This document shows, piece after piece, positions 33,296 through 42,435 of a stretch of DNA of 64,000 nt (position 1 is the first letter of the stretch; each line of letters begins with the position of its first letter). The notes beneath the pieces were generated by a model, which saw only the letters and a program-made list of their open reading frames with translations, did no database searches and was not told the DNA's origin. The translations under genes were made by a program, and so were the position numbers. The DNA lies in NCBI RefSeq assembly GCF_041080655.1, contig NZ_CP163525.1, forward strand, positions 7,316,001-7,380,000, written 5' to 3'. The DNA comes from Streptomyces sp. CG4. GTDB taxonomy: Bacteria > Actinomycetota > Actinomycetes > Streptomycetales > Streptomycetaceae.

Positions 33296-34645
33296 ATGGC
33301 ACGAGAGGAAACCCGGACAGTGGAGCCCCGTACGGCGATGTCATCGACCGAGCGCGGTACGGCCCCCGCGACACACACCCCCGAGACAGAGCCCGGCGCG
33401 GGCCGCACGCGCGCGTGGGCGACCCGCCTGGTCGTCCTGGGCATCGTGCTGTCCGCGCTGAACCTCCGCCCGGCCATCACGAGCCTCGGCGCGCTCCTGG
33501 AAGAGGTCCGCGACGGGCTCGGCATGAGCGGCGGCGTGGCGGGCCTGCTCACCTCCGTGCCCCCGCTCTGCTTCGCGGTCTTCGGCGTCACCGCTCCCCG
33601 GCTGGCCCGCCGCTTCGGGCCGGCCGCCGTGGTGTGCGCGGGCATGGCCGCCATCACCGCGGGCCTGCTCATACGCCCCTTCGTCGGCGGCACGGCCGGG
33701 TTCCTGGGCGCCAGCGCGCTCGCCCTGATGGGCATAGCCGTCAGCAACGTGCTCATGCCGGTCATCGTCAAGCGCTGGTTCCCCGACCGGGTCGGCTCCA
33801 TGACGGGCCTGTACTCGATGGCGCTCGCCCTCGGCACGTCCCTCGCCGCCGCGGTGACGGTGCCCCTGACCGACGCCATGGGCGGCAGCTGGCGGTCTGG
33901 CCTCGCCGTCTGGGCCGTCATCGCGGGCGCCGCCGTGCTGCCCTGGCTGCCGCTCGTACGGGACCGCGGCAGCGCGCCCGAGCAGGCGCAGGACCGCCGG
34001 GCGAAAGCACAGCACGCGCCCGTGGCGCAGCACAAGCCTGTGGCGCAGCACGCGCCCGTGCGGATCACCCGCAGCCGCACCGCCTGGGCGCTCGCCGTCT
34101 TCTTCGGTCTCCAGGCCACCGCCGCCTACATCACCATGGGCTGGATGCCGCAGATCTTCCGGGACGCCGGCGTCCCGGCCGGCACGGCGGGCGTGCTGCT
34201 CGCGGTCACCATGGTGATGGGCGTGCCGCTGGCCTTCGTCATCCCGCGGGTCGCCACCCGGCTGCCTCAGCAGGGGCCCATCGTGCTGGTCCTGGGCGTG
34301 TGCGGTCTCGCCGGATACGCCGGCCTGTACTTCGCGCCCGCCGCCGGCGCCTGGGCCTGGGCCGTGCTGCTCGGCGTCTCCAACTGTGCCTTCCCGCTGG
34401 CCCTGACGATGGTCGGGATGCGGGCCCGCAGCGGGCCGGGCGTGGCCCAGCTGTCCGCGTTCGCGCAGAGCACCGGCTATCTGATCTCCATCCCCGGCCC
34501 GCTGCTGGTCGGCGTGCTCTACCAGCAGAGCGGCGGCTGGGGACTGCCGATCGCCCTCATGGCGGCGCTGATGGTGCCGCAGATCGTGGTCGGTTTCCTG
34601 GCGGGCCGCGACCGCACGGTGGAGGAAGAGGCAGCCGCGCGCTGA
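33296..34645 (+). CDS. MFS transporter, CynX/NimT (CP) family
   Basis: A 449-aa carrier with about 12 membrane helices. LVVLGIVLSALNLRPAITSLGALLEEV (about 40-67) is the typical first helix of the CynX/NimT cyanate or nitroimidazole family. A cytoplasmic loop of about 40 residues (about 225-262) contains a threefold repeat of AQHAPV/AQHKPV. ATG 33296 may be read from a nearly leaderless transcript, since a -10 lies 7 bp upstream. Probably regulated by the divergent GntR protein. Substrate unknown. Confidence 0.9.
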   Translation: MAREETRTVEPRTAMSSTERGTAPATHTPETEPGAGRTRAWATRLVVLGIVLSALNLRPAITSLGALLEEVRDGLGMSGGVAGLLTSVPPLCFAVFGVTAPRLARRFGPAAVVCAGMAAITAGLLIRPFVGGTAGFLGASALALMGIAVSNVLMPVIVKRWFPDRVGSMTGLYSMALALGTSLAAAVTVPLTDAMGGSWRSGLAVWAVIAGAAVLPWLPLVRDRGSAPEQAQDRRAKAQHAPVAQHKPVAQHAPVRITRSRTAWALAVFFGLQATAAYITMGWMPQIFRDAGVPAGTAGVLLAVTMVMGVPLAFVIPRVATRLPQQGPIVLVLGVCGLAGYAGLYFAPAAGAWAWAVLLGVSNCAFPLALTMVGMRARSGPGVAQLSAFAQSTGYLISIPGPLLVGVLYQQSGGWGLPIALMAALMVPQIVVGFLAGRDRTVEEEAAAR

Positions 34646-34760
34646 CCCTGCGACGGGCCCTGGACGCGGCGGCGCGCCGAACGCCGCGGACGGGGCTCGG
34701 AGGGGGCGACGCGCCGACCCCTCCCGGCGGGGCCCGGAAGGAGGGTGCGAGACTGGGCCC

Positions 34761-34880
34761 ATGCAGCCTGTGCTCGACCCGAACCCGCAGAACGGTCAGA
34801 AGAAGATGCTGATCGTCTTCGGCTCGTTCTTCGCCATCTTCGTGATCATCGCCATCATCGCGACCCTCGCCTCCCCGTGA
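34761..34880 (+). CDS. 39-aa membrane protein (SGM_5486 family type)
   Basis: A very short gene: QPVLDPNPQNGQKKMLIVFG followed by a single membrane helix (about 17-36) and ASP at the end. The sequence matches the tiny 'transporter-associated' proteins annotated after CynX-type MFS genes in Streptomyces, and it does follow the MFS gene here by 115 bp. The association with the transporter is known only from gene order. Confidence 0.75.
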   Translation: MQPVLDPNPQNGQKKMLIVFGSFFAIFVIIAIIATLASP

Positions 34881-34908
34881 CGGCGGCGTCCCGACCGCGT
34901 CTTGCGGC

Positions 34909-34934
34909 GGATGGTGGGGCTAGCCCCACCATCC
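34909..34934. terminator. Perfect palindrome after the 39-aa gene
   Basis: GGATGGTGGGG-CTAG-CCCCACCATCC forms an 11-bp perfect stem 28 bp after the stop. There is no T-run. It probably ends transcription of the MFS unit. Confidence 0.65.
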
Positions 34935-35060
34935 CCTAGGGGGTCAGGGTCAGGGTCAACTGGGTGGAATTCCGGATGGGTTCGCGGCCCCGGATTCCGT
35001 AGCTTCGAGATGTGACCGCGCGAAGGTCACGGACCAGCTCGAAGACCCACGGAGGCAAGC

Positions 35061-35267
35061 ATGTCGGCCCGCACCCACTCCCGGCCCCACCCGGCGACGA
35101 CGGGCGGCGTCGACATCCGGCTGCCCTGGTGGGCGCTCGCCCTGCCCGCGCTCGCCTTCATCGCACTGCTCGTGCTGATACTGAACCCGTCGGACGCCCA
35201 TGCGGCGAGCGGCGACCCGGCGATCACGCACCTCTTCGAGCGCGCCCAGCAGCTCGTCGCGCGCTGA
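35061..35267 (+). CDS. Small single-helix membrane protein
   Basis: A 68-aa protein with a polar N-terminus, one membrane helix (about 22-42) and a short C-terminal amphipathic helix ITHLFERAQQLVAR. GGAGG lies 6 bases before the ATG. No family recognised; similar small proteins sit upstream of sixA in Streptomyces. Confidence 0.65.
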   Translation: MSARTHSRPHPATTGGVDIRLPWWALALPALAFIALLVLILNPSDAHAASGDPAITHLFERAQQLVAR

Positions 35268-35345
35268 CCCGGAGCCCCCGTGCGCGGTGAAGCCGCATGT
35301 CAACTCCCTGCACCGGGTGGCCCGTTTCATGCGAAGCTGGGCGCC

Positions 35346-35864
35346 ATGAGCGTTGAAGCACCTCGCACGATCGTCCTCCTCCGACACGCGAAGGCCGACT
35401 GGGGCCAGGAGTCCGACCACGAACGGCCCCTCGCCGAGCGCGGCCGCCAGGACGCCCCCGTCGCCGGCCGCAAGCTGGCGGACACCGGGATCACCTTCGA
35501 CCTGGCCCTGTGCTCCACCGCGGTCCGCACCAGGGAGACCTGGAAGCTCGCCGTCCACGAGCTTCCCCAGCGGCCGAGGACCGTCTACGAGGAGCGGGTC
35601 TACGAGGCGTCCCTGGGCGAGCTGATCGCCCTGCTCAACGAGACGCCGGACGACGTGCGCAACCTCGTCCTGATCGGTCACAACCCGGGCGTCCACGCTC
35701 TCGCCGACGCACTCGCGGGAGAAGCCGAGGGTGAGGTGCTCGCGCGGATGAACCGCACCGGCTTCCCGACCTCCGCCTTCGCGATGCTCACCTTCGAGGG
35801 CTCCTGGAAGTCCGTGGAGCACGGCGTGGCCAAGCTGGTCGACTTCTGGGCTCCGCACAGCTGA
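35346..35864 (+). CDS. sixA: SixA-type phosphohistidine phosphatase
   Basis: A 172-aa histidine phosphatase. LLRHAKADW (about 11-19) holds the catalytic RH motif and IGHNPGVHALA (about 113-123) the second histidine. The protein ends after the single domain, as SixA does. In Escherichia coli SixA removes phosphate from phosphohistidine signalling proteins; the target here is unknown. It converges on serB, separated by a hairpin. Confidence 0.9.
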   Translation: MSVEAPRTIVLLRHAKADWGQESDHERPLAERGRQDAPVAGRKLADTGITFDLALCSTAVRTRETWKLAVHELPQRPRTVYEERVYEASLGELIALLNETPDDVRNLVLIGHNPGVHALADALAGEAEGEVLARMNRTGFPTSAFAMLTFEGSWKSVEHGVAKLVDFWAPHS

Positions 35865-35873
35865 CGGACAAGG

Positions 35874-35904
35874 GGCCCGGCACCACGCGGGGCGGTACCG
35901 GGCC
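35874..35904. terminator. Bidirectional hairpin between sixA and serB
   Basis: GGCCCGGCACC and GGTACCGGGCC form an 11-bp stem with one mismatch and a 9-base loop. It lies between convergent stop codons and can serve both genes. Confidence 0.65.
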
Positions 35905-35930
35905 TGCAGTGTCCGGGTGACCGGACCGGC

Positions 35931-37154
35931 TCAGCCCTCGTCGTGCGTGTCGGCCGCCTCGACCTCTTCGCGGGTGACGCCGAGCAGGTACAGCACCGTG
36001 TCGAGGAAGGGGAAGTTCACCGCCGTGTGCGCCGCCTCGCGGACCACCGGCTTGGCGTTGAAGGCGACGCCCAGACCGGCCGCGTTCAGCATGTCCAGGT
36101 CGTTGGCGCCGTCGCCGATCGCCACCGTCTGTGACAGCGGCACCCCGGCCTCCGCGGCGAACCGGCGCAGCAGCCGCGCCTTGCCCGCGCGGTCCACGAT
36201 CTCGCCGGTGACCCGCCCGGTGAGCTTGCCGTCGACGATCTCCAGCGTGTTGGCCTGCGCGAAGTCCAAGCCCAACCGTTCCTTCAGATCGTCCGTGACC
36301 TGGGTGAAGCCACCCGAGACGACTCCGACCTGGTAGCCGAGCCGCTTCAGCGTGCGGATCAGGGTGCGGGCACCCGGCGTCAGCCGGACCTCGTTGCGCA
36401 CCTTCTCCACCACCGCGGCGTCCAGCCCCTTCAGCAGCGCCACGCGCGCGTGCAGCGACTGCTCGAAGTCCAGCTCCCCGCGCATCGCCGCCGCAGTCAC
36501 CTCGGCGACCTGGTCCTCACAGCCGGCGTGCGCCGCGAACAGCTCGATGACCTCGTCCTGGATCAGGGTCGAGTCCACGTCCATCACCACGAGCCGCTGG
36601 GCGCGTCGGTGCAGCCCCGCCGACACCACGGCCACGTCGACACCCAGTGCCGCCGCGTCGGAGGCGAGCGCGGTGCGCAGCGGCTCGGTCTCCACCCCGG
36701 AGACGGCGAACTCCACCGCCGTCACCGGGTACTTGGCGAGCCGGAAGATACGGTCGATGTTGCCGCCGGTCTTGGCGATCCGGGCGGCGATGGCAGCCGT
36801 CGACTCGGCGGTCAGCGGATGGCCGAGGACGGTCACCAGCGAACGCCCGAGACCGCGCGGCCGGTTGTCGCCGTGCCCCGAGATGATCTCCGCCTGCATC
36901 TTCATCGACTCGGCCCAGCTGTGCACGGTGGCCCGCAGATCGCCCTCCAGGCCGGCCGGCGGCTGGGTCACCAGCGCGCACAACACCAGACGGCCTCGGG
37001 TGACGACCTGTTCGATGTCGACCACGTCGACGAGGTACGCGGCGAGGGTGTCGAAGAGGCCCGCCGTGATGCCCGGCCGGTCCTTGCCGAAGATCTTGAC
37101 GAGGAGAGTGGGGACCTCGGGGGTCTGTGAAGCAGAGGTCTGCGAAGCGCTCAT
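35931..37154 (-). CDS. serB: Phosphoserine phosphatase SerB with ACT domains
   Basis: A 407-aa enzyme. The N-terminal 170 residues hold two ACT-like regions (IFGKDRPGITAGLFDTLA and SLVTVLGHPLTAES), as in mycobacterial SerB. The HAD domain has MDVDSTLIQDEV (Asp192 nucleophile, Asp194), the GGF motif VSGGFTQVT, and GDGANDLDML. It makes serine from phosphoserine, and the ACT domains probably give serine feedback. It starts at ATG 37154. No other serine-pathway genes are nearby. Confidence 0.95.
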   Translation of the reverse strand: MSASQTSASQTPEVPTLLVKIFGKDRPGITAGLFDTLAAYLVDVVDIEQVVTRGRLVLCALVTQPPAGLEGDLRATVHSWAESMKMQAEIISGHGDNRPRGLGRSLVTVLGHPLTAESTAAIAARIAKTGGNIDRIFRLAKYPVTAVEFAVSGVETEPLRTALASDAAALGVDVAVVSAGLHRRAQRLVVMDVDSTLIQDEVIELFAAHAGCEDQVAEVTAAAMRGELDFEQSLHARVALLKGLDAAVVEKVRNEVRLTPGARTLIRTLKRLGYQVGVVSGGFTQVTDDLKERLGLDFAQANTLEIVDGKLTGRVTGEIVDRAGKARLLRRFAAEAGVPLSQTVAIGDGANDLDMLNAAGLGVAFNAKPVVREAAHTAVNFPFLDTVLYLLGVTREEVEAADTHDEG

Positions 37155-37479
37155 GGTGTCACCACCGTATCCGGCACCCAGTGCCGTCCGCCGCCGAGGT
37201 CCGCCTGACGGACACGGAACAATGGGTGTCGCGCCGGTGTCAGGGATCTTGCTACCGGGAGACACCCTGCACACGACACACAGCGGCCCCGGCTCCACCT
37301 CGACTGTGCCACGAGAAGCCCTGACGGGCAGGCGCAGGGACAGGGGCAAGGATGCGAGCAGGGATAGGAGCAGAGGCGGGATGACGCCGGTCGGGCACTT
37401 GGCCGGGGGCGGCGGGGCGGTCAGGGGGTCAGGGGGGCGGGACGCCGGCGGTGTTGTTTCTTGCCCGGTCGGCGGGGGA
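37155..37479. other. Region upstream of serB
   Basis: This is the 5' region of serB merging into the decayed end of the streptophobe pseudogene. I see no clear promoter pair, RNA or intact gene. The G-rich 37370-37460 part probably encoded the disordered tail of the former membrane protein. Confidence 0.4.
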
Positions 37480-39427
37480 GCGGGAATCCCAGGGGCGGGG
37501 CCGGAGGCTCGCATCACCCGAGAAGCCGAAGCACCCCGGATGGCTCCGCCGGGGCCGCACAGTACTCGCTGACGTGGCCGACGCCGTCGGCTCCGGGGCG
37601 GTGGGGGAGCGGCGTCGAACGGCTCGGTGCCGCCCGCGCCGCCGAACATCTCGTCTCCGGCGGTGGTCGGTCCGGCGTCCGGCGGTTCCTCGCGCAGATC
37701 TTCCGGCACCTGGAGGTCCTCCGGGAAACTGGAGATGGGGATTCGTGTCCGGGTCGGGCGGCCGGTACGGCGTACTCGGCGCGTACGGCCCGGCATCGGC
37801 GCTGTGTCCAGGGCGCCCGCCATTCCCGGTACCCGGGCCGCCGAACGGGGAGGGTTCTGCCGTACCTCCGTACTCCGGGCCTCCGGCCCCACCCGTACAG
37901 CGCCCCCACGATGTCCGAGTACCTCCTCCCTGCCACCGCTCTTCCTCGCCCCGGCTCCGCCCGGTCCCTCTCGCCCCTGCACCCCGCGACCTGCCCAAGC
38001 CGTCCCCGCCGACGCCGTCCGCGCACCCGCCGCCCCGCTGGCCCTCGCCGCCGATGCACCGTACGCCCCAGGCCCGCGCCCCGCACCGCGCTGAGCAGGA
38101 GGGCCGTGCCGAGGTGGCCGTGCAGTTGGAGGTCCGAGCCCAAGGCATCGAGGCCCAGCATGGACAAGGAGGCGCTCACCGCCACGTTCGTCAGGTGGGC
38201 GGCGAGCCTAGTCCGGGGCGTTGTCCGGCGGCCGAAGCTCGAGGGTACGGTCGGAGGGCCCGTGTCCGAGAGTGTTGTCCGGCGGCCGCAGTCCGAGGCC
38301 ACGGTCGGACGGCTGAGGTCCGAGGACGTTCTCTGGTGGCCGAAGCCCGAAGGCATGGTCGAACGGCCGGAGCCCGGACGCTCCGGCCCGGCGGTCGTAG
38401 CGCGAGGACGTGGGCGGACGGTCGTGATCCGAGGACTCGGCAGGGCGGTCGTATCACCGGCGTGCGCGTGGCCGTCAGGACCCTGGCCAGCAGCATTGCC
38501 GGCGCCGCCGCCACGGCCCGTAACCACACCCGGCCGTCCAGCTCGGCCGTCCGGCTCGGCCAGTCGGCTCAGTGTCACGGGAGGTCGGTCGGAGCGGGGG
38601 CCGAGGAACTGGTCCAGCGGGTGGGGGAGGAGGTGCCGGTGGCGTGGCCGGTCCATGGGACGAACGGGCGGAGTGGGAGGCCGAGTCAGGCGCCGTTCCG
38701 TGTGCCGAGCGGCGCCGTGCGGCGAACCGGCCCGGATGGTCGGCGCCGATCGCCGCGTACGCCGCTGCCGCGAGCCGCGCCGCCACGGTCACCAGCAGCA
38801 CGGTGACGAGGGTCGAGACCGCCGGCCGTACCACCCGGTGCACGGCGGACCAACCGGGCGGAAGGGGAGCGCGGCGGGCAGGGTGATCAGTAGGCCGCAG
38901 GCACGCCGGCCCGCACCGTCGAGGGATGCGGCCACCGTGTCCACGGTGAAGCCGACCGAGATCTTGGCGTGGACGAGGGGCCCGATCCGTTCCGGCAGCG
39001 GTCCGCCCGTGCCATCGAGACCGCGGACGCCCGCTGCACCACCTCCCTTGCCACTCCCCGCCCGTCCGGCCGGCAAAGGTGCGAGAAGCACAACCACCGT
39101 GCCCGCGTGGGTGAGGAGTTCGGCGGGGGCGACGACAACTCCGGCCGTGCGCAGGGAGCGTAGGAAGAACCACGAGAACAGCAGGGCACTCACCAGGCTC
39201 CCCCCGAGTGGCGTGATTTCGACGGTGGTGTGAAGGTCGGCGCCTTTCAGGCTGAAGGCGGACACATCGCCGGCCGTTGTGGCACTCGGGAGCCGCAGGC
39301 CGAGCGCGGCCGTGCCTGCCATCCCGGTCAACGCCCAGCTCACCGCGGCTATTGCCGACAACGCGACGTCCTTCCGGGGCACCGCCGTAGCGCGCCGCGC
39401 GCTCACGCCACTCGCGGCAGCCTCCAT
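37480..39427 (-). pseudogene. Decayed streptophobe-family membrane protein gene
   Basis: Pieces of one protein lie in order on the minus strand but in different frames. From ATG 39427, behind GAGGTG, come IAAVSWALTGMAGTAALGL, EITPLGGSLVSALLFSWFFLRSLR and VGFTVDTVAASL. In a second frame (about 38700-38870): GWSAVHRVVRPAVSTLVTVLL and LAAAAYAAIGADHP. In a third (from about 38656): LLPHPLDQFLG and VTLSRLAE. In another: ATRTP after MLLARVLT. Then SASLSMLGLDALG with LQLHGHLGTALLL, and finally YRPPDPDTNPHL. These match the remembered order of streptophobe proteins. At least four frameshifts, a deletion and a 54-bp repeat block break it. No single frame is long enough to function. Confidence 0.75.
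38220..38436. repeat. Four degenerate 54-bp tandem repeats inside the streptophobe pseudogene
   Basis: Units start at 38220, 38274, 38328 and about 38382. The first two begin with the same GTTGTCCGGCGGCCG and share most positions; the third and fourth are more diverged. The period is 18 codons. The block interrupts the streptophobe homology between the ATRTP and SASLSML segments. Confidence 0.8.
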
Positions 39428-39720
39428 CACAGCACCTCGATTTTCACGGCAGACCCCCCTGATTTCACGGCAGGCCCCGCGATCCGCCGTTGTCGCAGAC
39501 CCCCGATCCGCAGCGCGACACCGGGGCCGGGTCTGTCCCCCTCGCCGGGATTACCACGCTCCGGCCCGGTTCAACCCCCGTCGTCGGGGCGAGTTGGAGC
39601 GCGTGAGGGCGCTCATGACAAGGCCCGGGTTTCGGTCAGGGGGCGGAGCCTGGAATAGTTCCCCACGATGTTCGACATCCCTAGACTCCCTGCGATGGGG
39701 GTAACTCGGGGGACAACTCA
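39428..39720. other. Divergent control region of streptophobe relic and FHA-ABC gene
   Basis: This 293-bp region contains TAGACT (39682-39687), a good -10 placed 34 bp before the GTG at 39721, without a recognisable -35. GAATAG near 39653 is a second weak candidate. No hairpin terminator or RNA was seen. Confidence 0.4.
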
Positions 39721-42327
39721 GTGGGGCATGGAGTGCCTGAACTCGTACTGGAAACAAACGGACGGACCTGGACGCTCGACCCGTCCAGGCCCTACACCCT
39801 CGGCCGCGATCCGCAGGGTGACATCGTCTTCGACGACGCCAGGGTGTCCTGGCGGCACGCCACGGTCAGCTTCAACGGCCGTAGTTGGGTCATCGAGGAC
39901 CACGGCAGCACCAACGGCACGTTCGTGCAGGGGCGGCGGATCCAGCAGGTGGAGATCGGGCCGGGTGCGTCGCTGCATCTCGGCAACGCGACCGACGGAC
40001 CGCGGCTGAACCTGTCCGGAGCCGCGGTGGGCCGGCAGGAGCCGGCGCCGTACGCCGCACAGGGCGCCGGTGCGCCGGGCTGGGCCCAGCAGGCCGCCGC
40101 GGCCCAGCCGCAGGCACCGGCTCCCCAGCAGCCCGTACCGCAGCAGGCCGTGCCGCCGCAGACGCCCGCGCAGCCGCAGGCCCCGCAGCCGGACTGGCAG
40201 CAGGCGCCCGCGTTCCCGCAGCAGCAGGCGGCGCCCGCCGATCAGTACGCGCAGAAGGCACCCGGTGGGGGCGCGGGGGCGCCGCCGGTCCACGGCGACC
40301 GCAGCCCGACCACGTTCCACCAGTTCGCCGTCGGCCGCGTGATGCGCATCGGCCGTGCCCTGGAGAACGAGCTGGTCGTCTCCGACCTGCAGGTCTCCCG
40401 GCTCCACGCCGAGTTCCACGCCACGCCCGACGGCCGCCTGGAGATCCGCGACCTCGGCTCGCACAACGGCACCTATGTCAACGGCCAGCCGATCCCCAAG
40501 GGCGGCTCGGTGCAGCTGGGCCCGGCCGACATCGTCGGCGTCGGCCACTCCACCTTCCGGATCGTGGGCGACCGGCTCGAGGAGTTCGTCGACACCGGTG
40601 AGGTCTCCTTCTCCGCGCGCCATCTGACCGTCACGGTCGACGGTGGCAAGCAGATCCTGAAGGACGTCTCCTTCGGCGTCCCGGAGAAGTCCCTGGTCGC
40701 GGTCATCGGCCCGTCCGGCTCCGGCAAGTCGACCCTGCTCAAGGCGCTCACCGGCTACCGGCCCGCCAACCAGGGCGAGGTGCTGTACGACAACCGCAAC
40801 CTGTACAAGCAGTTCGCCGAGCTGCGCCAGCGCATCGGGCTGGTCCCGCAGGACGACATCCTGCACAAGGAACTGACCGTCAAGAAGGCCCTGAAGTACG
40901 CGGCCAAGCTGCGCTTCCCCGCCGACACCACGGCGCAGGAGCGCGAGGCCCGTATCGACGAGGTGCTGCGCGAGCTCAAGCTGGACATCCACAAGGAGAA
41001 GAAGGTCACCTCCCTCTCCGGTGGCCAGCGCAAGCGTGTCTCGGTGGCCCTGGAGCTGCTCACCAAGCCGTCGCTGATCTTCCTGGACGAGCCGACGTCC
41101 GGCCTCGACCCGGGCATGGACCGCGATGTCATGCAGCTGCTGCGCGGCCTCGCCGACGACGGCCGTACGGTCCTCGTGGTCACCCACTCGGTGGCCGAGC
41201 TGGCCCTGTGCGACAAGCTGCTGGTGATGGCGCCGGGCGGCGCGGTGGCCTACTTCGGCCCGCCGGAGGAGGCGCTGAACTTCTTCGGCTACGACACCTG
41301 GGCCGACGTCTTCTCGGCCTTCGAGAACTACCGCGACTACGACTGGGCGGGCCGCTGGAAGGGCTCGCAGCACTACCAGATGTACGCCGCGGACATTGAC
41401 TCCGTCGCCCCGCAGTCGGTCCACCACATGCCTCCGCCGCAGGCCATCAGGCCGCCCAAGCCGCAGGCCTGGGGCTCGCAGCTGCTGACCCTGGTCCGGC
41501 GCTATGTGTCGGTCATCGCCTCCGACCGGGGCTTCCTGCTGCTGTCGGTGGTCCTGCCGGCGGTCCTCGGCGTGGTCAGCCTGCCGATCCAGCACAGCAA
41601 GGGTCTGCTGGTCAACGCGACGATCAACCCGCAGACCGGCCTGCACGTGCCCAACAGCACGGCCACGGTGGTACTGCTGGTCCTCGCGGTCGGCGCGTGC
41701 TTCGCGGGCGCCGCGAACTCCGTGCGTGAGCTGATCAAGGAACGGGTGATCTACGAGCGCGAGCGGGCGACCGGTCTGTCCCGGTCGGCCTACCTGATGT
41801 CCAAGGTGGTCGTGCTCGGCGCCGTCACCCTGCTGCAGGGACTGATGGTCGGCCTGATCGGCTTCTCCAGCCGTGCCGTCCCCGACCAGGGACTCATCCT
41901 CGGCAGCTCCACCCTTCTGGAACTGTGCCTGCCGATCATGGCCCTCGGCTTCACCTCGATGATGGTCGGCCTGGTGATCTCCTCGCTGGTGAAGACCGCC
42001 GAGAAGACCATGCCGCTGCTGGTCATGTTCGCGATCATCCAGGTCGTCTTCACCGGCTGCCTCTTCACCCTGCACGGCACGCTCGGTGTGAACGAGATCT
42101 CGTACCTGATGCCGTCGCGCTGGGGAGTGGCCGCCGCCGGCACCACGCTGGACTTCAACAACATCGCCCCGAACACCGACGACCCGGGCAGCACCGACCC
42201 GCTGTGGAACCACACGGGCGGAGCCTGGACCATGGACATGATCATCTTGATCCTGCTCGGTGTGATCTGCGGCTTCTTCGTGGCCCGCTTCCTGCGCCGC
42301 CACGAGCCGGAGGTCATGCGCAAGTAG
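39721..42327 (+). CDS. FHA-FHA-ABC transporter (Rv1747-like)
   Basis: An 868-aa one-chain transporter. FHA domain 1 is at about 25-85 (TLGRDPQGDIVF, VSWRHA, STNGTFV). A Gln/Pro/Ala-rich linker spans about 105-180. FHA domain 2 is at about 200-270 (RIGRALENELVV, VSRLHAEF, SHNGTYVNG). The ATPase has Walker A GPSGSGKST (about 329), LSGGQRKRVS (about 432) and LIFLDEPTSGLD. Six C-terminal membrane helices (about 590-855) form an ABC-2 permease. FHA domains bind phosphothreonine, so a Ser/Thr kinase should control it, as PknF does Rv1747. GTG 39721 has GGGGG upstream; GTG 39733 is an alternative start. Confidence 0.93.
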   Translation: MGHGVPELVLETNGRTWTLDPSRPYTLGRDPQGDIVFDDARVSWRHATVSFNGRSWVIEDHGSTNGTFVQGRRIQQVEIGPGASLHLGNATDGPRLNLSGAAVGRQEPAPYAAQGAGAPGWAQQAAAAQPQAPAPQQPVPQQAVPPQTPAQPQAPQPDWQQAPAFPQQQAAPADQYAQKAPGGGAGAPPVHGDRSPTTFHQFAVGRVMRIGRALENELVVSDLQVSRLHAEFHATPDGRLEIRDLGSHNGTYVNGQPIPKGGSVQLGPADIVGVGHSTFRIVGDRLEEFVDTGEVSFSARHLTVTVDGGKQILKDVSFGVPEKSLVAVIGPSGSGKSTLLKALTGYRPANQGEVLYDNRNLYKQFAELRQRIGLVPQDDILHKELTVKKALKYAAKLRFPADTTAQEREARIDEVLRELKLDIHKEKKVTSLSGGQRKRVSVALELLTKPSLIFLDEPTSGLDPGMDRDVMQLLRGLADDGRTVLVVTHSVAELALCDKLLVMAPGGAVAYFGPPEEALNFFGYDTWADVFSAFENYRDYDWAGRWKGSQHYQMYAADIDSVAPQSVHHMPPPQAIRPPKPQAWGSQLLTLVRRYVSVIASDRGFLLLSVVLPAVLGVVSLPIQHSKGLLVNATINPQTGLHVPNSTATVVLLVLAVGACFAGAANSVRELIKERVIYERERATGLSRSAYLMSKVVVLGAVTLLQGLMVGLIGFSSRAVPDQGLILGSSTLLELCLPIMALGFTSMMVGLVISSLVKTAEKTMPLLVMFAIIQVVFTGCLFTLHGTLGVNEISYLMPSRWGVAAAGTTLDFNNIAPNTDDPGSTDPLWNHTGGAWTMDMIILILLGVICGFFVARFLRRHEPEVMRK

Positions 42328-42373
42328 CCGCCGCGCACGTCACACGGTGCCGCCGTGCACGTCACGCAATGCC

Positions 42374-42408
42374 GAAGGGCGGCACCCCGCAACGGGGTGC
42401 CGCCCTTC
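42374..42408. terminator. Bidirectional terminator between FHA-ABC and transglycosylase genes
   Basis: GAAGGGCGGCACCCCG and CGGGGTGCCGCCCTTC form a perfect 16-bp stem with a CAA loop, between convergent stops. It is one of the strongest hairpins in the window. Confidence 0.85.
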
Positions 42409-42435
42409 CGCGTACGTCAGAGGTCCGCGCCGACC

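Noticed and set aside
37461..39233. Long plus-strand ORF (590 codons) and several overlapping plus-strand ORFs
   Set aside because: They are basic and proline-rich without domains, and lie opposite ordered streptophobe fragments on the minus strand. They are shadows of the decayed gene.
39718..42303. Minus-strand ORF of 861 codons opposite the FHA-ABC gene
   Set aside because: Its composition is that of reversed high-G+C codons and it has no domains, whereas the plus strand has complete FHA and ABC motifs.
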